From positions 930,001 to 994,000 of the forward strand of contig NZ_CP104861.1 in the NCBI RefSeq assembly GCF_025426255.1: 64,000 nucleotides of DNA. The letters are read 5' to 3'. The translations under genes were made by a program, and so were the position numbers. Each line of letters begins with the position of its first letter. Position 1 is the first letter of the stretch. The notes beneath the pieces were generated by a model. It did not search any database. It worked only from the letters and a program-made list of their open reading frames with translations, and had not been told where the DNA came from. Below are positions 42,832 to 52,429 of this stretch, one piece after another. Origin of the DNA: Pseudomonas fragi. GTDB taxonomy: Bacteria; Pseudomonadota; Gammaproteobacteria; Pseudomonadales; Pseudomonadaceae.

Positions 42832-43322
42832 TGCGACAAGGGCGTCAACCCCAGATCATCGACCGCAGCCGCGATCAAGACTTTATGCGCGAAGCACTGA
42901 CCCTGGCCGCTCAAGGTGCGGCACTGGGTGAAGTGCCGGTGGGCGCGGTGCTGGTGCAGGGCGGTGAAATTATCGGTCGTGGCTTCAATTGCCCGATCAG
43001 CGGCAGCGACCCCAGCGCCCATGCCGAGATGGTTGCCATCCGCGCGGCAGCCGCAGCGGCCAGCAACTATCGGCTGCCCGGCAGCACGTTGTACGTGACG
43101 CTGGAGCCGTGCAGCATGTGTGCGGGGCTGATCGTGCACTCGCGTGTGGCGCGGGTGGTCTACGGCGCGCTGGAGCCCAAGGCCGGGATAGTGCAAAGCC
43201 AGGGGCAGTTCTTCACCCAGGGTTTTCTCAACCACCGGGTGTTGTTCGAAGGTGGGGTGCTGGCCGAAGAATGCGGGGCGATCCTCAGCGAGTTTTTCAA
43301 GGCCCGAAGAGCCAAATCCTAG
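42831..43322 (+). CDS. tadA: tRNA adenosine(34) deaminase TadA
   Basis: Converts A34 to inosine in tRNA-Arg(ACG). 163 residues with the zinc site HAEMVAIRAA (His and catalytic Glu) and PCSMCAG. The ATG overlaps the multicopper oxidase stop (TGATG). A REP pair follows. Confidence 0.95.
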   Translation: MRQGRQPQIIDRSRDQDFMREALTLAAQGAALGEVPVGAVLVQGGEIIGRGFNCPISGSDPSAHAEMVAIRAAAAAASNYRLPGSTLYVTLEPCSMCAGLIVHSRVARVVYGALEPKAGIVQSQGQFFTQGFLNHRVLFEGGVLAEECGAILSEFFKARRAKS

Positions 43323-43339
43323 GTACATCAACCACCCAA

Positions 43340-43430
43340 CCTGTGGGAGCGGGCTTGCTCGCGATGCAGACGGCGCGGTCAATCTGGATTCGCGCGGTGA
43401 TGCTATCGCGAGCAAGCCCGCTCCCACAGG
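43340..43430. repeat. REP pair between tadA and cmoB
   Basis: 26-base arms (43340-43365 and 43405-43430) of the GTGGGAGCGGGCTTGCTCGC subtype, perfectly complementary, separated by 39 bases. It lies between convergent genes and may act as their terminator. Confidence 0.92.
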
Positions 43431-43436
43431 TCGTGG

Positions 43437-44393
43437 TTATTTCCTGGCGATGATCACTGCGCGCATCGGCGCGGGCAGGCCTTCAATGGTTTTGCTGTGA
43501 TCATTGGGGTCGAGGTAGTCGCTCAGTGACTGGAATTTCATCCATTCGGTGGCGCGCTGTTCTTCGACCGTCGTGACGCTCACGTCAACACAGCGCACAT
43601 CGCTGAAACCAGCGCGGCGCAACCAGCGCTCAAGCGCCGGGATCGAGGGCAGGAACCACACGTTGCGCATCTGCGCGTAGCGGTCTTCAGGCACCAGCAC
43701 TTGATTCACGTCGCCTTCAATCACCAGCGTTTCCAGCACCAGTTCACCGCCTTTGACCAGGCAGTCTTTCAATGCCAGCAAATGCTCGATGGGCGAACGG
43801 CGATGGTAGAACACGCCCATGGAAAACACCGTGTCAAAGCCTTCAAGGTTTGGCGGCAGGTCTTCAAACGGGAAGGGCAGGTGCCACGCGGCCTCTTGCT
43901 GCAAAAAGCGCTGCACCGCCTGGAACTGACAGAAGAACAGCCAGTTGGGGTCAACCCCGATCACGCTGTGGGCACCGGCACCGAGCATGCGCCACATGTA
44001 GTAGCCATTGCCGCAACCCACATCGAGGATGCGCTTGTGCTTGAGGTTGATGTGCGGCGCAACCCGCGACCATTTCCAGTCCGAGTGCCATTCGGTATCG
44101 ACGTGTACACCAAACAGGTCGAACGGGCCCTTGCGCCAGGGTGACAGGCCCATCAGCGCCTGACGCATCTGCGCACGGGTTTCGTCGTCGCAGTCGGTGT
44201 CCAGAGTCAGGCCGTTGAGCAGATCGATCTCGGTCGGCATAACGTCAGGCAGCGCATCCAGCGCACTTTGCCAGCGCTCCAGATCGCCGTGGCCTTTGTC
44301 CATTTTGACGTCGAGCTGGGCTTGCAGGGTGTTGGCCCATTCAGCCAGTGGAGTGCCGGCCAGACGCCGGGCAAGAGGGGACAAATCAATCAT
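43437..44393 (-). CDS. cmoB: tRNA U34 carboxymethyltransferase CmoB
   Basis: Transfers a carboxymethyl group from carboxy-SAM to 5-hydroxyuridine-34 of tRNA. 318 residues; the SAM-binding motif is [15 protein letters not shown], and [15 protein letters not shown] is a conserved CmoB segment. It overlaps cmoA by four bases. Confidence 0.96.
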   Translation of the reverse strand: MIDLSPLARRLAGTPLAEWANTLQAQLDVKMDKGHGDLERWQSALDALPDVMPTEIDLLNGLTLDTDCDDETRAQMRQALMGLSPWRKGPFDLFGVHVDTEWHSDWKWSRVAPHINLKHKRILDVGCGNGYYMWRMLGAGAHSVIGVDPNWLFFCQFQAVQRFLQQEAAWHLPFPFEDLPPNLEGFDTVFSMGVFYHRRSPIEHLLALKDCLVKGGELVLETLVIEGDVNQVLVPEDRYAQMRNVWFLPSIPALERWLRRAGFSDVRCVDVSVTTVEEQRATEWMKFQSLSDYLDPNDHSKTIEGLPAPMRAVIIARK

Positions 44394-45133
44394 GGCAAGG
44401 CAATCAACGAGGCAAAGTTAAGACACTGGAACCACGGCACGACTTTCGAGAACCCGGCCGCCAGCAGGCGTTCGCGGTGTTCTTCGAGGCTGTCGGGCTT
44501 CATGACGTTTTCGATGGCGCTGCGCTTTTGCGCGATTTCCAGATCGCTGTAGCCGTTGGCGCGCTTGAAGGCAACGTGCAGATCGGTCAGCAGCGCGTGT
44601 TCTTCGGGATCACTGAAGCGCAGTTTCTCCGAGAGAATCAGAGCACCGCCCGGCAGCAGCGATTGGCGGATACGACTCAGCAGTGCCAGACGCTCCTCTG
44701 GAGCAATAAACTGCAGGGTAAAGTTCAACGCCACCACCGACGCGGGCTCAAACGCCAGTGCCAGGATATCGCCTTCGATCACTTCAACCGGCAACAACTC
44801 CTGGAACATCGAGTTTTGCCCATTGAGGTATTCGCGGCAGCGCTCGACCATCGCCGCCGAGTTGTCTACCGCGATCACCTTGCAGCCGTCGGTACGCACA
44901 TGTCTACGCAGTGCCTGGGTGACTGCACCCAACGAGCTGCCCAGGTCGTACAGAACGCTGTCGGGCTGGGCAAACTGGGCTGCGAGCACACCAAGGTTTT
45001 CGACAATGGTGGGGTAGCCGGGCACCGAGCGCTTGATCATGTCCGGGAACACCCGCACCACGTCTTCGTTGAAGGCGAAGTCCGGCACCTGGGCCAGGGG
45101 CTGGGCGAAAATACGGTCGGGTTCTTTGCTCAC
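44390..45133 (-). CDS. cmoA: Carboxy-SAM synthase CmoA
   Basis: Makes carboxy-SAM from SAM and prephenate for CmoB. 247 residues; motif I is [14 protein letters not shown], with the helix [18 protein letters not shown] before it. The frame is open upstream to 45259, but the GTG at 45131-45133 gives the family start (M)[11 protein letters not shown]. Confidence 0.95.
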   Translation of the reverse strand: MSKEPDRIFAQPLAQVPDFAFNEDVVRVFPDMIKRSVPGYPTIVENLGVLAAQFAQPDSVLYDLGSSLGAVTQALRRHVRTDGCKVIAVDNSAAMVERCREYLNGQNSMFQELLPVEVIEGDILALAFEPASVVALNFTLQFIAPEERLALLSRIRQSLLPGGALILSEKLRFSDPEEHALLTDLHVAFKRANGYSDLEIAQKRSAIENVMKPDSLEEHRERLLAAGFSKVVPWFQCLNFASLIALP

Positions 45134-45216
45134 GGCGGTTCCGGCGATGGAAATTTTAAAGGGGCGGCATTTTAGCCAAGTTAGCGCCGGGATGCGCGGT
45201 CTGTCTGATAAACCGT

Positions 45217-45852
45217 TCAGCGCTTGCCCTGAGAAAACACCGAGGCAGTAATGCCCCATTGGCCAAGCCAGTAACTGAGAATGATCAGGTAGGGTGCAGC
45301 GCCGAAGGGCAGAACAAAACGATCAATGCCAATCAGGCTGTCCGAGACCACGAATGCCAGCGCGCCGGCGGCTGCCAGCCAGGCTGAACCCTTGGAGATG
45401 CGGGTGCCCAGGCGGGCGAGGGCGCGCCACAGCATGGCACTGATGGCCAGAGCGTAGACCGCCACCGGAATCAGTAAATCGCCCAGGCCCTTGGCCGCCA
45501 TCACACTGAACAGGCTAACACCTGCCAGCAGCGCCAATGCCAAGGCAAGCAAGGCCGGGCGACGGCAGTCCACGAGGTAGGCCTTGAGGTAAGCCAGGTG
45601 GGCGAACAAAAATGCGCCAAGCCCCCAAACAAACAGGTCCTGTGGCCAGGCCAGCAGAATGTCGCCCAGCAGGGAAAACAACAGGCCGAGGCTGATCCAG
45701 CGTCGATAGGGGCTGGGGCGAGCATCTTGCAGCCAGCCGAGCAATGCCAGTACCGGCACCGGTTTGCTCAGCAAACACAGCAACGTGGCATGCAGGCTGA
45801 GCCCGTACAGGTAAGTGCCAGCGCCCATTACCGCGAGGATCAGCCAAGCCAT
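45217..45852 (-). CDS. YhhN/TMEM86-family membrane protein (lysoplasmalogenase-like)
   Basis: 211 residues with about seven or eight transmembrane helices and the family motifs [14 protein letters not shown] and [12 protein letters not shown]. Eukaryotic members hydrolyse lysoplasmalogen; bacterial function is not settled. It lies two bases downstream of the chagasin-like gene on the same strand. Confidence 0.85.
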   Translation of the reverse strand: MAWLILAVMGAGTYLYGLSLHATLLCLLSKPVPVLALLGWLQDARPSPYRRWISLGLLFSLLGDILLAWPQDLFVWGLGAFLFAHLAYLKAYLVDCRRPALLALALALLAGVSLFSVMAAKGLGDLLIPVAVYALAISAMLWRALARLGTRISKGSAWLAAAGALAFVVSDSLIGIDRFVLPFGAAPYLIILSYWLGQWGITASVFSQGKR

Positions 45853-45853
45853 A

Positions 45854-46246
45854 TCAGTTCACCGTGATTGGGCAGTCGAATACCTGGGCCGGTTCTGCCT
45901 CGGGTTCCCAGGGTTGTTGAGAGGTCAAGCGCAGGCGCCCGCTGCCAGCGGCAAACACCTGGAAACGCCAGGTCGAGAGCCCGCCGCTGCCCAGCAACTG
46001 ACCATCGTCGCTGCTGCTGTAAACCTCCGGGCCGAGGCTGCGCAGCACGCCGCCAGCGGAGTCCTGAATGGCCCAACGGTAACCGGTGGTGGGGTTGCTT
46101 GGCAGCGACACAATCAGGTGCTGGCCAACGTGCAGTAGCTTGGGGCAGTCGCTTTGTTCTTCGACGGTAACGTTGTGTGCAGGCTGTTGCGCACAGGCCA
46201 TCAGCAGGCTGAGGCCGAGCAGAGGGATAAAACGTGCAAGGGGCAT
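45854..46246 (-). CDS. Chagasin-like (I42) cysteine-peptidase inhibitor lipoprotein
   Basis: 130 residues. Lipoprotein signal LSLLMAC (Cys near residue 18). The three inhibitor loops of chagasin are recognisable: NPTTGYRW, GSGGLSTWRF and QQPWEPEAEP. Likely anchored in the periplasm or outer membrane and inhibiting papain-like peptidases. Likely operon with the YhhN gene. Confidence 0.83.
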   Translation of the reverse strand: MPLARFIPLLGLSLLMACAQQPAHNVTVEEQSDCPKLLHVGQHLIVSLPSNPTTGYRWAIQDSAGGVLRSLGPEVYSSSDDGQLLGSGGLSTWRFQVFAAGSGRLRLTSQQPWEPEAEPAQVFDCPITVN

Positions 46247-46321
46247 TGAAGGCTCCGGTCAGACAAACACAATGACGCAGCATAACCCATGATGGGCGCG
46301 GCGCCATTTGTCGGCTGCGGA

Positions 46322-46816
46322 TCAGAAAGAGGCATGCGGCGGGCTGATCGTGAAATCGCCACACATCTCCAGGCTATTGCCGTTGTGGTCCAGGCATTCC
46401 ATTGTGAACAGTCGGGCGCTGTAGCAGCTCTCGACCACACTCAGGTGCAGGGTGCCAATGTCGGCCTGGTTCAAGTGATAGAGCTCACGCCCGGCCACTT
46501 CAACGCATTCGATGTACGACATCGAGTGAACGGGGCCGTGTTCGCCTTTTTTGAACAGGTAAGTGCCGGACTGGATGTTGATGTCCAGGGTCAGGGAAAC
46601 AGCACGATAAACGGTTGAACCGAAGTCATCGAACTCGCCGGTAATGACAATTTTTTTCTGGCTGCTGGCAAAGGTCATTTCCTGAGCGGCAAACGCAGGG
46701 CGGTCGAGCAGCTCGGCTTTGAGTTCTCCCCGGGTTCTGGGGTTGAACACCTTCTGGCCTGACTCTTTTTGTCTGAGGACATCCGGGTTTTCAAACGCAG
46801 GATGATGAAGTGGCAT
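46322..46816 (-). CDS. Hypothetical protein
   Basis: 164 residues, no signal peptide or membrane segment. The N-terminal 40 residues are polar; the rest alternates in a beta pattern (KKIVITGEFDDFGSTVYRAVSLTLDIN, GTLHLSVVESCYSARLFTMEC). AGGAG lies nine bases before the ATG. No family recognised. An inverted repeat with GAAA loop lies about 70 bases upstream. Confidence 0.7.
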   Translation of the reverse strand: MPLHHPAFENPDVLRQKESGQKVFNPRTRGELKAELLDRPAFAAQEMTFASSQKKIVITGEFDDFGSTVYRAVSLTLDINIQSGTYLFKKGEHGPVHSMSYIECVEVAGRELYHLNQADIGTLHLSVVESCYSARLFTMECLDHNGNSLEMCGDFTISPPHASF

Positions 46817-46883
46817 GGTCGTCGGCTCCTGCGTTATTTTTGTGGGATTAGACTCTATTAGCGGCGGGAAACACTCAGGCGTC

Positions 46884-46903
46884 TACTGTCAGAAATGACA
46901 GTA
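46884..46903. promoter_or_regulatory. Palindrome upstream of the hypothetical gene
   Basis: TACTGTCA (46884-46891), GAAA, TGACAGTA (46896-46903). Perfect 8-bp arms; either an operator or a tetraloop hairpin in the 5' leader of the minus-strand gene. Confidence 0.4.
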
Positions 46904-46940
46904 GAGCCGTTTAAAGCACAACAGGTATGACACATAAAGG

Positions 46941-47024
46941 CTGTAGCCGCTGCCATTGGCTGTGATGGGTCGCGCAACGGCGAAGGCCCTTTGGTCCTGT
47001 CGCAGCCTGCGGCAGCGGCTACAG
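46941..47024. repeat. Inverted repeat after the Lon-type gene
   Basis: CTGTAGCCGCTGCC (46941-46954) and its exact complement (47011-47024) enclose an 84-base element starting eight bases after the protease stop. Same family as the repeats at 15237 and 49573. Confidence 0.85.
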
Positions 47025-47031
47025 GGTTGTT

Positions 47032-49455
47032 TTAAAACAACACTTTGGCTACATCGGTAAAGCGTTTGGCGAAGTGCACGGTGATGCCTTCTTTCAAGTA
47101 ATCGGGCAGTTCTTCGAAGTGGCCCCGGTTAGGCTCGGGCAGGATCAGTTCGTGAATTTTCTGCCTGCGCGCCGCAATTACTTTTTCACGCACGCCACCA
47201 ATCGGCAAAACATGCCCGGTCAGAGTCAGCTCGCCAGTCATGGCAATGCCTTTCTTCGGCGGTTGATTACGTGCCAGTGACAGCAGCGCACTGGCCATGG
47301 TCACGCCTGCGCTCGGGCCGTCCTTGGGGGTTGCGCCTTCAGGCACGTGCAAGTGTACGAAGGCCTCATCGAAGAACTTGGGATCCCCGCCAAACTGCTT
47401 GAGGTTGGAGCTGATATAGCTATAGGCGATTTCGGCAGACTCTTTCATGACCTCGCCCAGTTGCCCGGTCAGCTTGAAGCCGCGATTAAGGGTATGAATG
47501 CGCGTTGCCTCAATCGGCAACGTCGCGCCGCCCATGCTGGTCCAGGCCAGGCCGGTAATCACCCCGGTGCCGCTGATCACCTGCTCGTTACGGAACACCG
47601 GCATGCCCAGTGATGCTTCGAGATCCTTGGGCGCGATCTTGATCACCGCTTGCGGATCGTCGAGCAACTTGACCACCGCCTTGCGCACCAGTTTGCCCAA
47701 CTGCTTCTCAAGCTGGCGCACCCCGGCCTCGCGGGCATAACCGTCGATCACCGCACGTAGGGCGCTGTCGCTGATGCTCAGGCTATTTTTGGATACCCCG
47801 GCTTTTTCCAGCTGTTTTGGCCACAGGTGACGCTTGGCGATCGCGACCTTTTCTTCCGTGATGTACCCCGAGAGGCGAATCACCTCCATGCGGTCGAGCA
47901 AGGGACCCGGGATCGAGTCCAGAGTGTTGGCAGTACAGACAAACAGCACCTTGGACAGGTCCAGGCGCAGGTCCAGGTAGTGATCGAGGAAGTCGACGTT
48001 CTGTTCCGGGTCCAGGGTCTCGAGCAAGGCAGATGCCGGATCACCCTGGAAGCTTTGGCCCATCTTGTCGATCTCGTCGAGCATGATCACCGGGTTCATC
48101 ACTTCGACATCCTTGAGCGCCTGCACCAGCTTGCCCGGCTGAGCGCCAATGTAGGTACGGCGATGGCCTTTGATCTCGGCCTCATCGCGCATGCCACCGA
48201 CGCTGAAGCGGTAAAACGGACGGCCCAGGGACTCGGCAATCGACTTGCCGACACTGGTTTTACCCACACCTGGCGGGCCTACCAGCAGCACAATCGAACC
48301 GCTCACCGAACCTTTGTAAGCGCCCACGGCGAGGAATTCGAGGATTCGGTTTTTGATGTCGTCCAGCCCGGCATGGTGAGCATCAAGCACTTTGCGCGCG
48401 TGCTTGAGGTCGAGCTTGTCCTGACCGAATACGCCCCATGGTACTGACGACGCCCAGTCCAGGTAGTTGCGGGTGACGGCGTACTCTGGCGATCCGGTTT
48501 CCAGGATCGACAACTTGTTGATCTCGTCATCGATACGCTTTTGCGCCTGGGGCGGCAGCGTCTTGCCTTCAAGGCGTTGCTTGAACTGCTCGATATCGGC
48601 GCTGCGATCGTCCTTGGTCAGGCCCAGTTCCTGCTGGATCACCTTGAGTTGTTCCTTGAGGAAAAACTCGCGCTGATGTTCGCCGATCTTGAGGTTAACC
48701 TCGGCCGAAATCTCTTTTTGCAGCCGCGCAACTTCGACTTCCTTGCGCAACATGGGCAGCACTTTTTCCATGCGCTTGAGGATCGGGACGCAATCGAGCA
48801 CCTGTTGCAGCTCGTTGCCGGTGGCTGACGTCAGCGCAGCCGCGAAGTCAGTCAGGGGCGATGGATCGTTGGGGCTAAAGCGATTGAGGTAGTTTTTCAG
48901 TTCTTCGCTGTACAGCGGATTGAGCGGCAGCAGCTCTTTGATCGCATTGATCAGCGCCATGCCGTACGCCTTCACCTCGTCGGAAGGATCCTTGTGTTGC
49001 TGCGGGTATTCGACCTCTACCAGATAGGGTGGGCGGTGATGTTTGAGCCAGGTGCTGATGCGCACGCGGGTCAGGCCCTGGGCCACGAATTGCAATTTGC
49101 CGTTTTCGCGGCTGGCGTGATGAACCTTCACCAACGTGCCGTATTCCGGCAGGCTTTTGGTGTCGAAATGGCGAGGATCATCGGGAGGTGTGTCGACAAA
49201 AAACAGCGCCAACGAGTGATGAGGCGACTTGCTGACCAATTCCAGGGTTTCGGCCCAGGGCTCTTCATTGACGATGACCGGCAGGACTTGTGCCGGGAAG
49301 AATGGCCGATTGTGGATCGGGATGATGTACACCTTGTCCGGCAGGTTCTGCTCAGGCAACGCCAGTTCAGTGCCTCCAGCGTGCGGTTGGTGTTCGGAGT
49401 GTTCTACCTCGGTGTATTCAGCGGTGTCGTCCGGAAATTCTTGCTGGTCGCTCAT
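47032..49455 (-). CDS. lon: Lon-family (S16) ATP-dependent protease, AsrA type
   Basis: 807 residues: N-terminal substrate domain (about 45-250), coiled coil, AAA+ module with Walker A GPPGVGKTSVGKS, and a C-terminal protease domain with catalytic Ser in KDGPSAGVTMASA and Lys in VREKVIAARR. The acidic N-terminal tail (DDTAEYTEVEHSEH) is unlike classic Lon, which starts near the LPVLPLRD-type segment, and matches what I know of the second pseudomonad paralogue AsrA, linked to aminoglycoside/heat stress. The ATG at 49455 is preferred over a start five codons earlier. Confidence 0.93.
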   Translation of the reverse strand: MSDQQEFPDDTAEYTEVEHSEHQPHAGGTELALPEQNLPDKVYIIPIHNRPFFPAQVLPVIVNEEPWAETLELVSKSPHHSLALFFVDTPPDDPRHFDTKSLPEYGTLVKVHHASRENGKLQFVAQGLTRVRISTWLKHHRPPYLVEVEYPQQHKDPSDEVKAYGMALINAIKELLPLNPLYSEELKNYLNRFSPNDPSPLTDFAAALTSATGNELQQVLDCVPILKRMEKVLPMLRKEVEVARLQKEISAEVNLKIGEHQREFFLKEQLKVIQQELGLTKDDRSADIEQFKQRLEGKTLPPQAQKRIDDEINKLSILETGSPEYAVTRNYLDWASSVPWGVFGQDKLDLKHARKVLDAHHAGLDDIKNRILEFLAVGAYKGSVSGSIVLLVGPPGVGKTSVGKSIAESLGRPFYRFSVGGMRDEAEIKGHRRTYIGAQPGKLVQALKDVEVMNPVIMLDEIDKMGQSFQGDPASALLETLDPEQNVDFLDHYLDLRLDLSKVLFVCTANTLDSIPGPLLDRMEVIRLSGYITEEKVAIAKRHLWPKQLEKAGVSKNSLSISDSALRAVIDGYAREAGVRQLEKQLGKLVRKAVVKLLDDPQAVIKIAPKDLEASLGMPVFRNEQVISGTGVITGLAWTSMGGATLPIEATRIHTLNRGFKLTGQLGEVMKESAEIAYSYISSNLKQFGGDPKFFDEAFVHLHVPEGATPKDGPSAGVTMASALLSLARNQPPKKGIAMTGELTLTGHVLPIGGVREKVIAARRQKIHELILPEPNRGHFEELPDYLKEGITVHFAKRFTDVAKVLF

Positions 49456-49954
49456 AGGGCACCTGCGCAATTGGGTATGGGTATTAGATGGGGCGCGGTG
49501 CCAGTGGTTTCAATGGTGAACAGAGTTTCATGATCAATTGGCGGCATAAGCGGTAGCTGGGTGAAGAAATTCTGTAGTCGCTGAGGAGCGTAGCGAGGCT
49601 GCTTCCGAGGCGCAGTCCTCGTACACCCGGTAAACGCAGTGTTTCTGAATTAACGGATTGAATGGTTGATGACTGCTGCGCAGCCGGACGCAGCCTCGCG
49701 GGGCTCGTCAGCGACTACAAGGTTTTGCATATTTCCCGATTGAAGAAATAAATAAGCAACCCCCCTGCGCTAGGCCTTTGTCGCCAACAACTTGACAGTA
49801 GACGGCCTGTATTTATTGGGTGATCTTCTTTGTGCGGCAGTTGGATCCATAACAATAAAGATGGACTGAAAGGTCACTGGTCTGGCTTTTTCAAGGAAGT
49901 CGAGGGAACGCTTATGTGGGAATTGGCATTCACTCAATGGATTGAGGGCGCAGC
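49456..49954. other. 499-bp gap between the Lon-type gene and the EAL gene
   Basis: It holds the promoter regions of two divergent genes, a dispersed inverted repeat (49573-49719) and a possible 14-codon upstream frame (49914-49958). Nothing else recognised. Confidence 0.6.
49573..49719. repeat. Inverted repeat between divergent genes
   Basis: TGTAGTCGCTG (49573-49583) and its exact complement (49709-49719) bound a 147-base element with internal GAGGCTGC/GCAGCCTC-type arms. Size and arms match the element at 15237-15380. Confidence 0.8.
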
Positions 49955-49958
49955 ATGA
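49914..49958 (+). CDS. Possible 14-aa upstream frame coupled to the EAL gene
   Basis: MWELAFTQWIEGAA, ending in a TGA that overlaps the ATG of the next gene (ATGA). CGAGGGAA lies before its ATG. Two of 14 residues are Trp. Could be a coupling peptide or chance. Confidence 0.35.
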   Translation: MWELAFTQWIEGAA

Positions 49959-52297
49959 AGTTGCGTAACAGTTTTCAGGCGCGTATCAGCGTGTTTCTTG
50001 CGCTGCTCCTGTTATTGGTCATCGGTGCGGTGTACTTCGCCGTTAAAGCCGTGACCATTTCGGTGTCCCGCGATCAGGCGCAAGAACAGCTTAAAACCGG
50101 CACGCGGGTGTTTGAACGGTTTATGGATTTGCGCTGGAACCGCATTCAGTACGGCCTTGATTGGTTGACCAACGACTCGGGGTTTCGTGAAGCGACCATC
50201 AATGGCAGCCCTTCGTTGATAGAGCGTGTCTTGGCGGAGTTCGAATCGAGCCTGAAGGGCAGCGAGCTGTTTGTGCTGGATCTCGACGGCAGGCTTATCA
50301 CCAGCACGCTCAAAGCCCTGCCGGCAGGGCAAGTGTTTCCTTATGCCGAGGCCTTGAAGCGGGCGCGTCGTACTTCTCAAACCATGGTGATCGGCATACT
50401 TGCTGGCAGGCCATACATGATGGTGCAAAGTGCGGTGCTGGCGCCGTTGCCCGTAGTGCGAGTGGTGTCGGGAATGCCGATGGGTGAAGCGTTCGCCCAT
50501 GAGTTGAGCTCACTCAGCAACCTGCAGGTGTCGTTCCTGACGGTTAAACAAGGCGAGAGCGGAATACTGAAGGGGACTCAGCCGGACTTTATGAGTGCCA
50601 GTATCATCAAATTTGTAGACGAGCATACGCCGAGTTCAATGATCCATTTCAGCGAGATTCACGGTAAACGCTTTCTTGGGCAACTGTTGCAACTGGCCAA
50701 TACCGCAGACCCGGGCAATGGGCAGGTGTTGGCGGTTTTACAAAGCCCTCTGGATGAGTCCATACAGGCGTTCAATTCGCTGGATCGCAAGTTTCTCTTG
50801 ATCCTGGGGGCGGCGCTGCTGGCTTCATTGCTCGGCGCATTATGGCTGGCGCGTGCAGTTTCACGGCCAGTCAGCCTGCTGGCCGAGGCTGCGCAGCGCA
50901 TTGGGCGGGGTCATTACGAAACTCCGGTGGAGCTCAAACGCAAGGATGAGCTTGGGTTTCTGGCCAGCGCAATCAATGCCATGCAAAGCGGGATTGCTGC
51001 ACGGGAACAGCAACTGGTGCATAACACCCTGCACGACTCAGTCACAGGCTTACCCAATCGTACCTTGGTCATGGAACGTCTGGGCAGCGCCATCAGTGCA
51101 CGACGCAGTGTGGTGTTGATCCATTTGAGTATCGAAAACTATCGTGTGATCAAGGACAGCACTGGCCCGGAGGGGGTAGAGCTGATCATGCGTGAATCCG
51201 CTCGCGTGATGCGCGAAACGCTGCGCGAACACGATACGGCGGCATGCATCACGGGCAACGAGTTTTTGCTATTGCTCGAAAGCACCCAGGTTGATGCAGG
51301 TGTTGCGATGGCAGACCGTCTATATGCGTTATTGAGCTGTCCGCTGAGTATTGATGGGCATGAGGTGGTGCTGGAAATCTGCATGGGTATTGCCGCATAC
51401 CCGCTTAACGGGCAAAGCGTTGATGAGCTGACCAGTCGTGCTGCAATTGCGTGCCGCGATGCCGCAGCCTTGCCGGGTTACTTGCAGGTATATCAGCAGG
51501 ATCGCGACCTGGTTTATCAGCGGCAAATCCAGCTGATCAGGGACTTGCGCAATGCCGCTGATGAAGGCCAGTTGTTTTTGCATTACCAGCCCAAACTGGA
51601 TATTCGCAGTGGCCTTGTACGCCAGGCTGAAGCGCTGCTGCGCTGGCAGCACCCGGAACTGGGTCTGGTCTCACCGGCTGAATTTATCCCGCTGGCCGAG
51701 CGTACGGGCAGCATGTTGTTACTTACAGGGTGGGTGATTGAGGAAGGTATTCGTCAGTTGGCTGAGTGGAATCACAGGGGCTTGCATCTGCAACTGTCAT
51801 TGAACATCTCTGCGGCGGATTTGCAGGGCGAAGATCTGTTGGTAGCCGTTGAAGGTCTGCTCAAGCGCTATGCGCTGTCTGCCGAACAGCTGATTTTCGA
51901 AATCACCGAAAGTACGGCCATGCACGACCCGGAACATTCGCTCAGCGTGCTTGAGAAACTGCGCGATGCCGGTATCAGTTTGTCGGTGGATGACTTTGGC
52001 ACGGGTTATTCGTCGCTGGCTCACCTCAAGCGACTGCCAGTGCAAGAGCTGAAGATCGATCAATCGTTTATCCGTGACCTCGACGAAACCAGCGAAGACG
52101 CGGTGATCGTACGTTCAACCATCGAAATGAGCCACAACCTGGGGCTTAAGGTAGTGGCTGAGGGCGTTGAGTATCAACATACCCTTGACCTGCTGCAGCG
52201 CTGGCACTGCGACACGGCGCAGGGCTACCTGATCAGCCGCCCGCTGGATGCAGCGGCGTTTGAGGTCTGGTTATCGAACTCAAGTGCGATAGTTTGA
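49955..52297 (+). CDS. c-di-GMP phosphodiesterase: sensor-HAMP-degenerate GGDEF-EAL
   Basis: 780 residues. Transmembrane helix about 12-34, periplasmic sensor of about 240 residues, second helix about 277-297, HAMP (ARAVSRPVSLLAEAAQRIG), GGDEF-like domain about 350-500 and EAL domain about 520-775. The GGDEF motif is replaced by TGNEF near residue 433, so cyclase activity is unlikely. EAL is intact (AEALLRW near 558, DDFGTGYSSLAHLKRLPV, KIDQSF), so it should hydrolyse c-di-GMP. Its ligand is unknown. Confidence 0.9.
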   Translation: MKLRNSFQARISVFLALLLLLVIGAVYFAVKAVTISVSRDQAQEQLKTGTRVFERFMDLRWNRIQYGLDWLTNDSGFREATINGSPSLIERVLAEFESSLKGSELFVLDLDGRLITSTLKALPAGQVFPYAEALKRARRTSQTMVIGILAGRPYMMVQSAVLAPLPVVRVVSGMPMGEAFAHELSSLSNLQVSFLTVKQGESGILKGTQPDFMSASIIKFVDEHTPSSMIHFSEIHGKRFLGQLLQLANTADPGNGQVLAVLQSPLDESIQAFNSLDRKFLLILGAALLASLLGALWLARAVSRPVSLLAEAAQRIGRGHYETPVELKRKDELGFLASAINAMQSGIAAREQQLVHNTLHDSVTGLPNRTLVMERLGSAISARRSVVLIHLSIENYRVIKDSTGPEGVELIMRESARVMRETLREHDTAACITGNEFLLLLESTQVDAGVAMADRLYALLSCPLSIDGHEVVLEICMGIAAYPLNGQSVDELTSRAAIACRDAAALPGYLQVYQQDRDLVYQRQIQLIRDLRNAADEGQLFLHYQPKLDIRSGLVRQAEALLRWQHPELGLVSPAEFIPLAERTGSMLLLTGWVIEEGIRQLAEWNHRGLHLQLSLNISAADLQGEDLLVAVEGLLKRYALSAEQLIFEITESTAMHDPEHSLSVLEKLRDAGISLSVDDFGTGYSSLAHLKRLPVQELKIDQSFIRDLDETSEDAVIVRSTIEMSHNLGLKVVAEGVEYQHTLDLLQRWHCDTAQGYLISRPLDAAAFEVWLSNSSAIV

Positions 52298-52362
52298 GCT
52301 GTTGGGCAAGCTCAGTGCTACCCGACGATAAAGCCCGTTCACTCAAATCCGTGTGCCCACAA

Positions 52363-52387
52363 CTGTGGGAGAGAGCCTGCTCGCGAA
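52363..52387. repeat. Single degenerate REP
   Basis: CTGTGGGAGAGAGCCTGCTC and following CGCGAA, one arm only, between the convergent EAL and exporter genes. Confidence 0.6.
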
Positions 52388-52429
52388 GGTCCACAGATGC
52401 ACCGCCGACTTAACTGAACAGCATTGCGC

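Noticed and set aside
45134..45259. N-terminal extension of CmoA
   Set aside because: The extra 42 residues overlap the YhhN gene end and do not match the known CmoA N-terminus.
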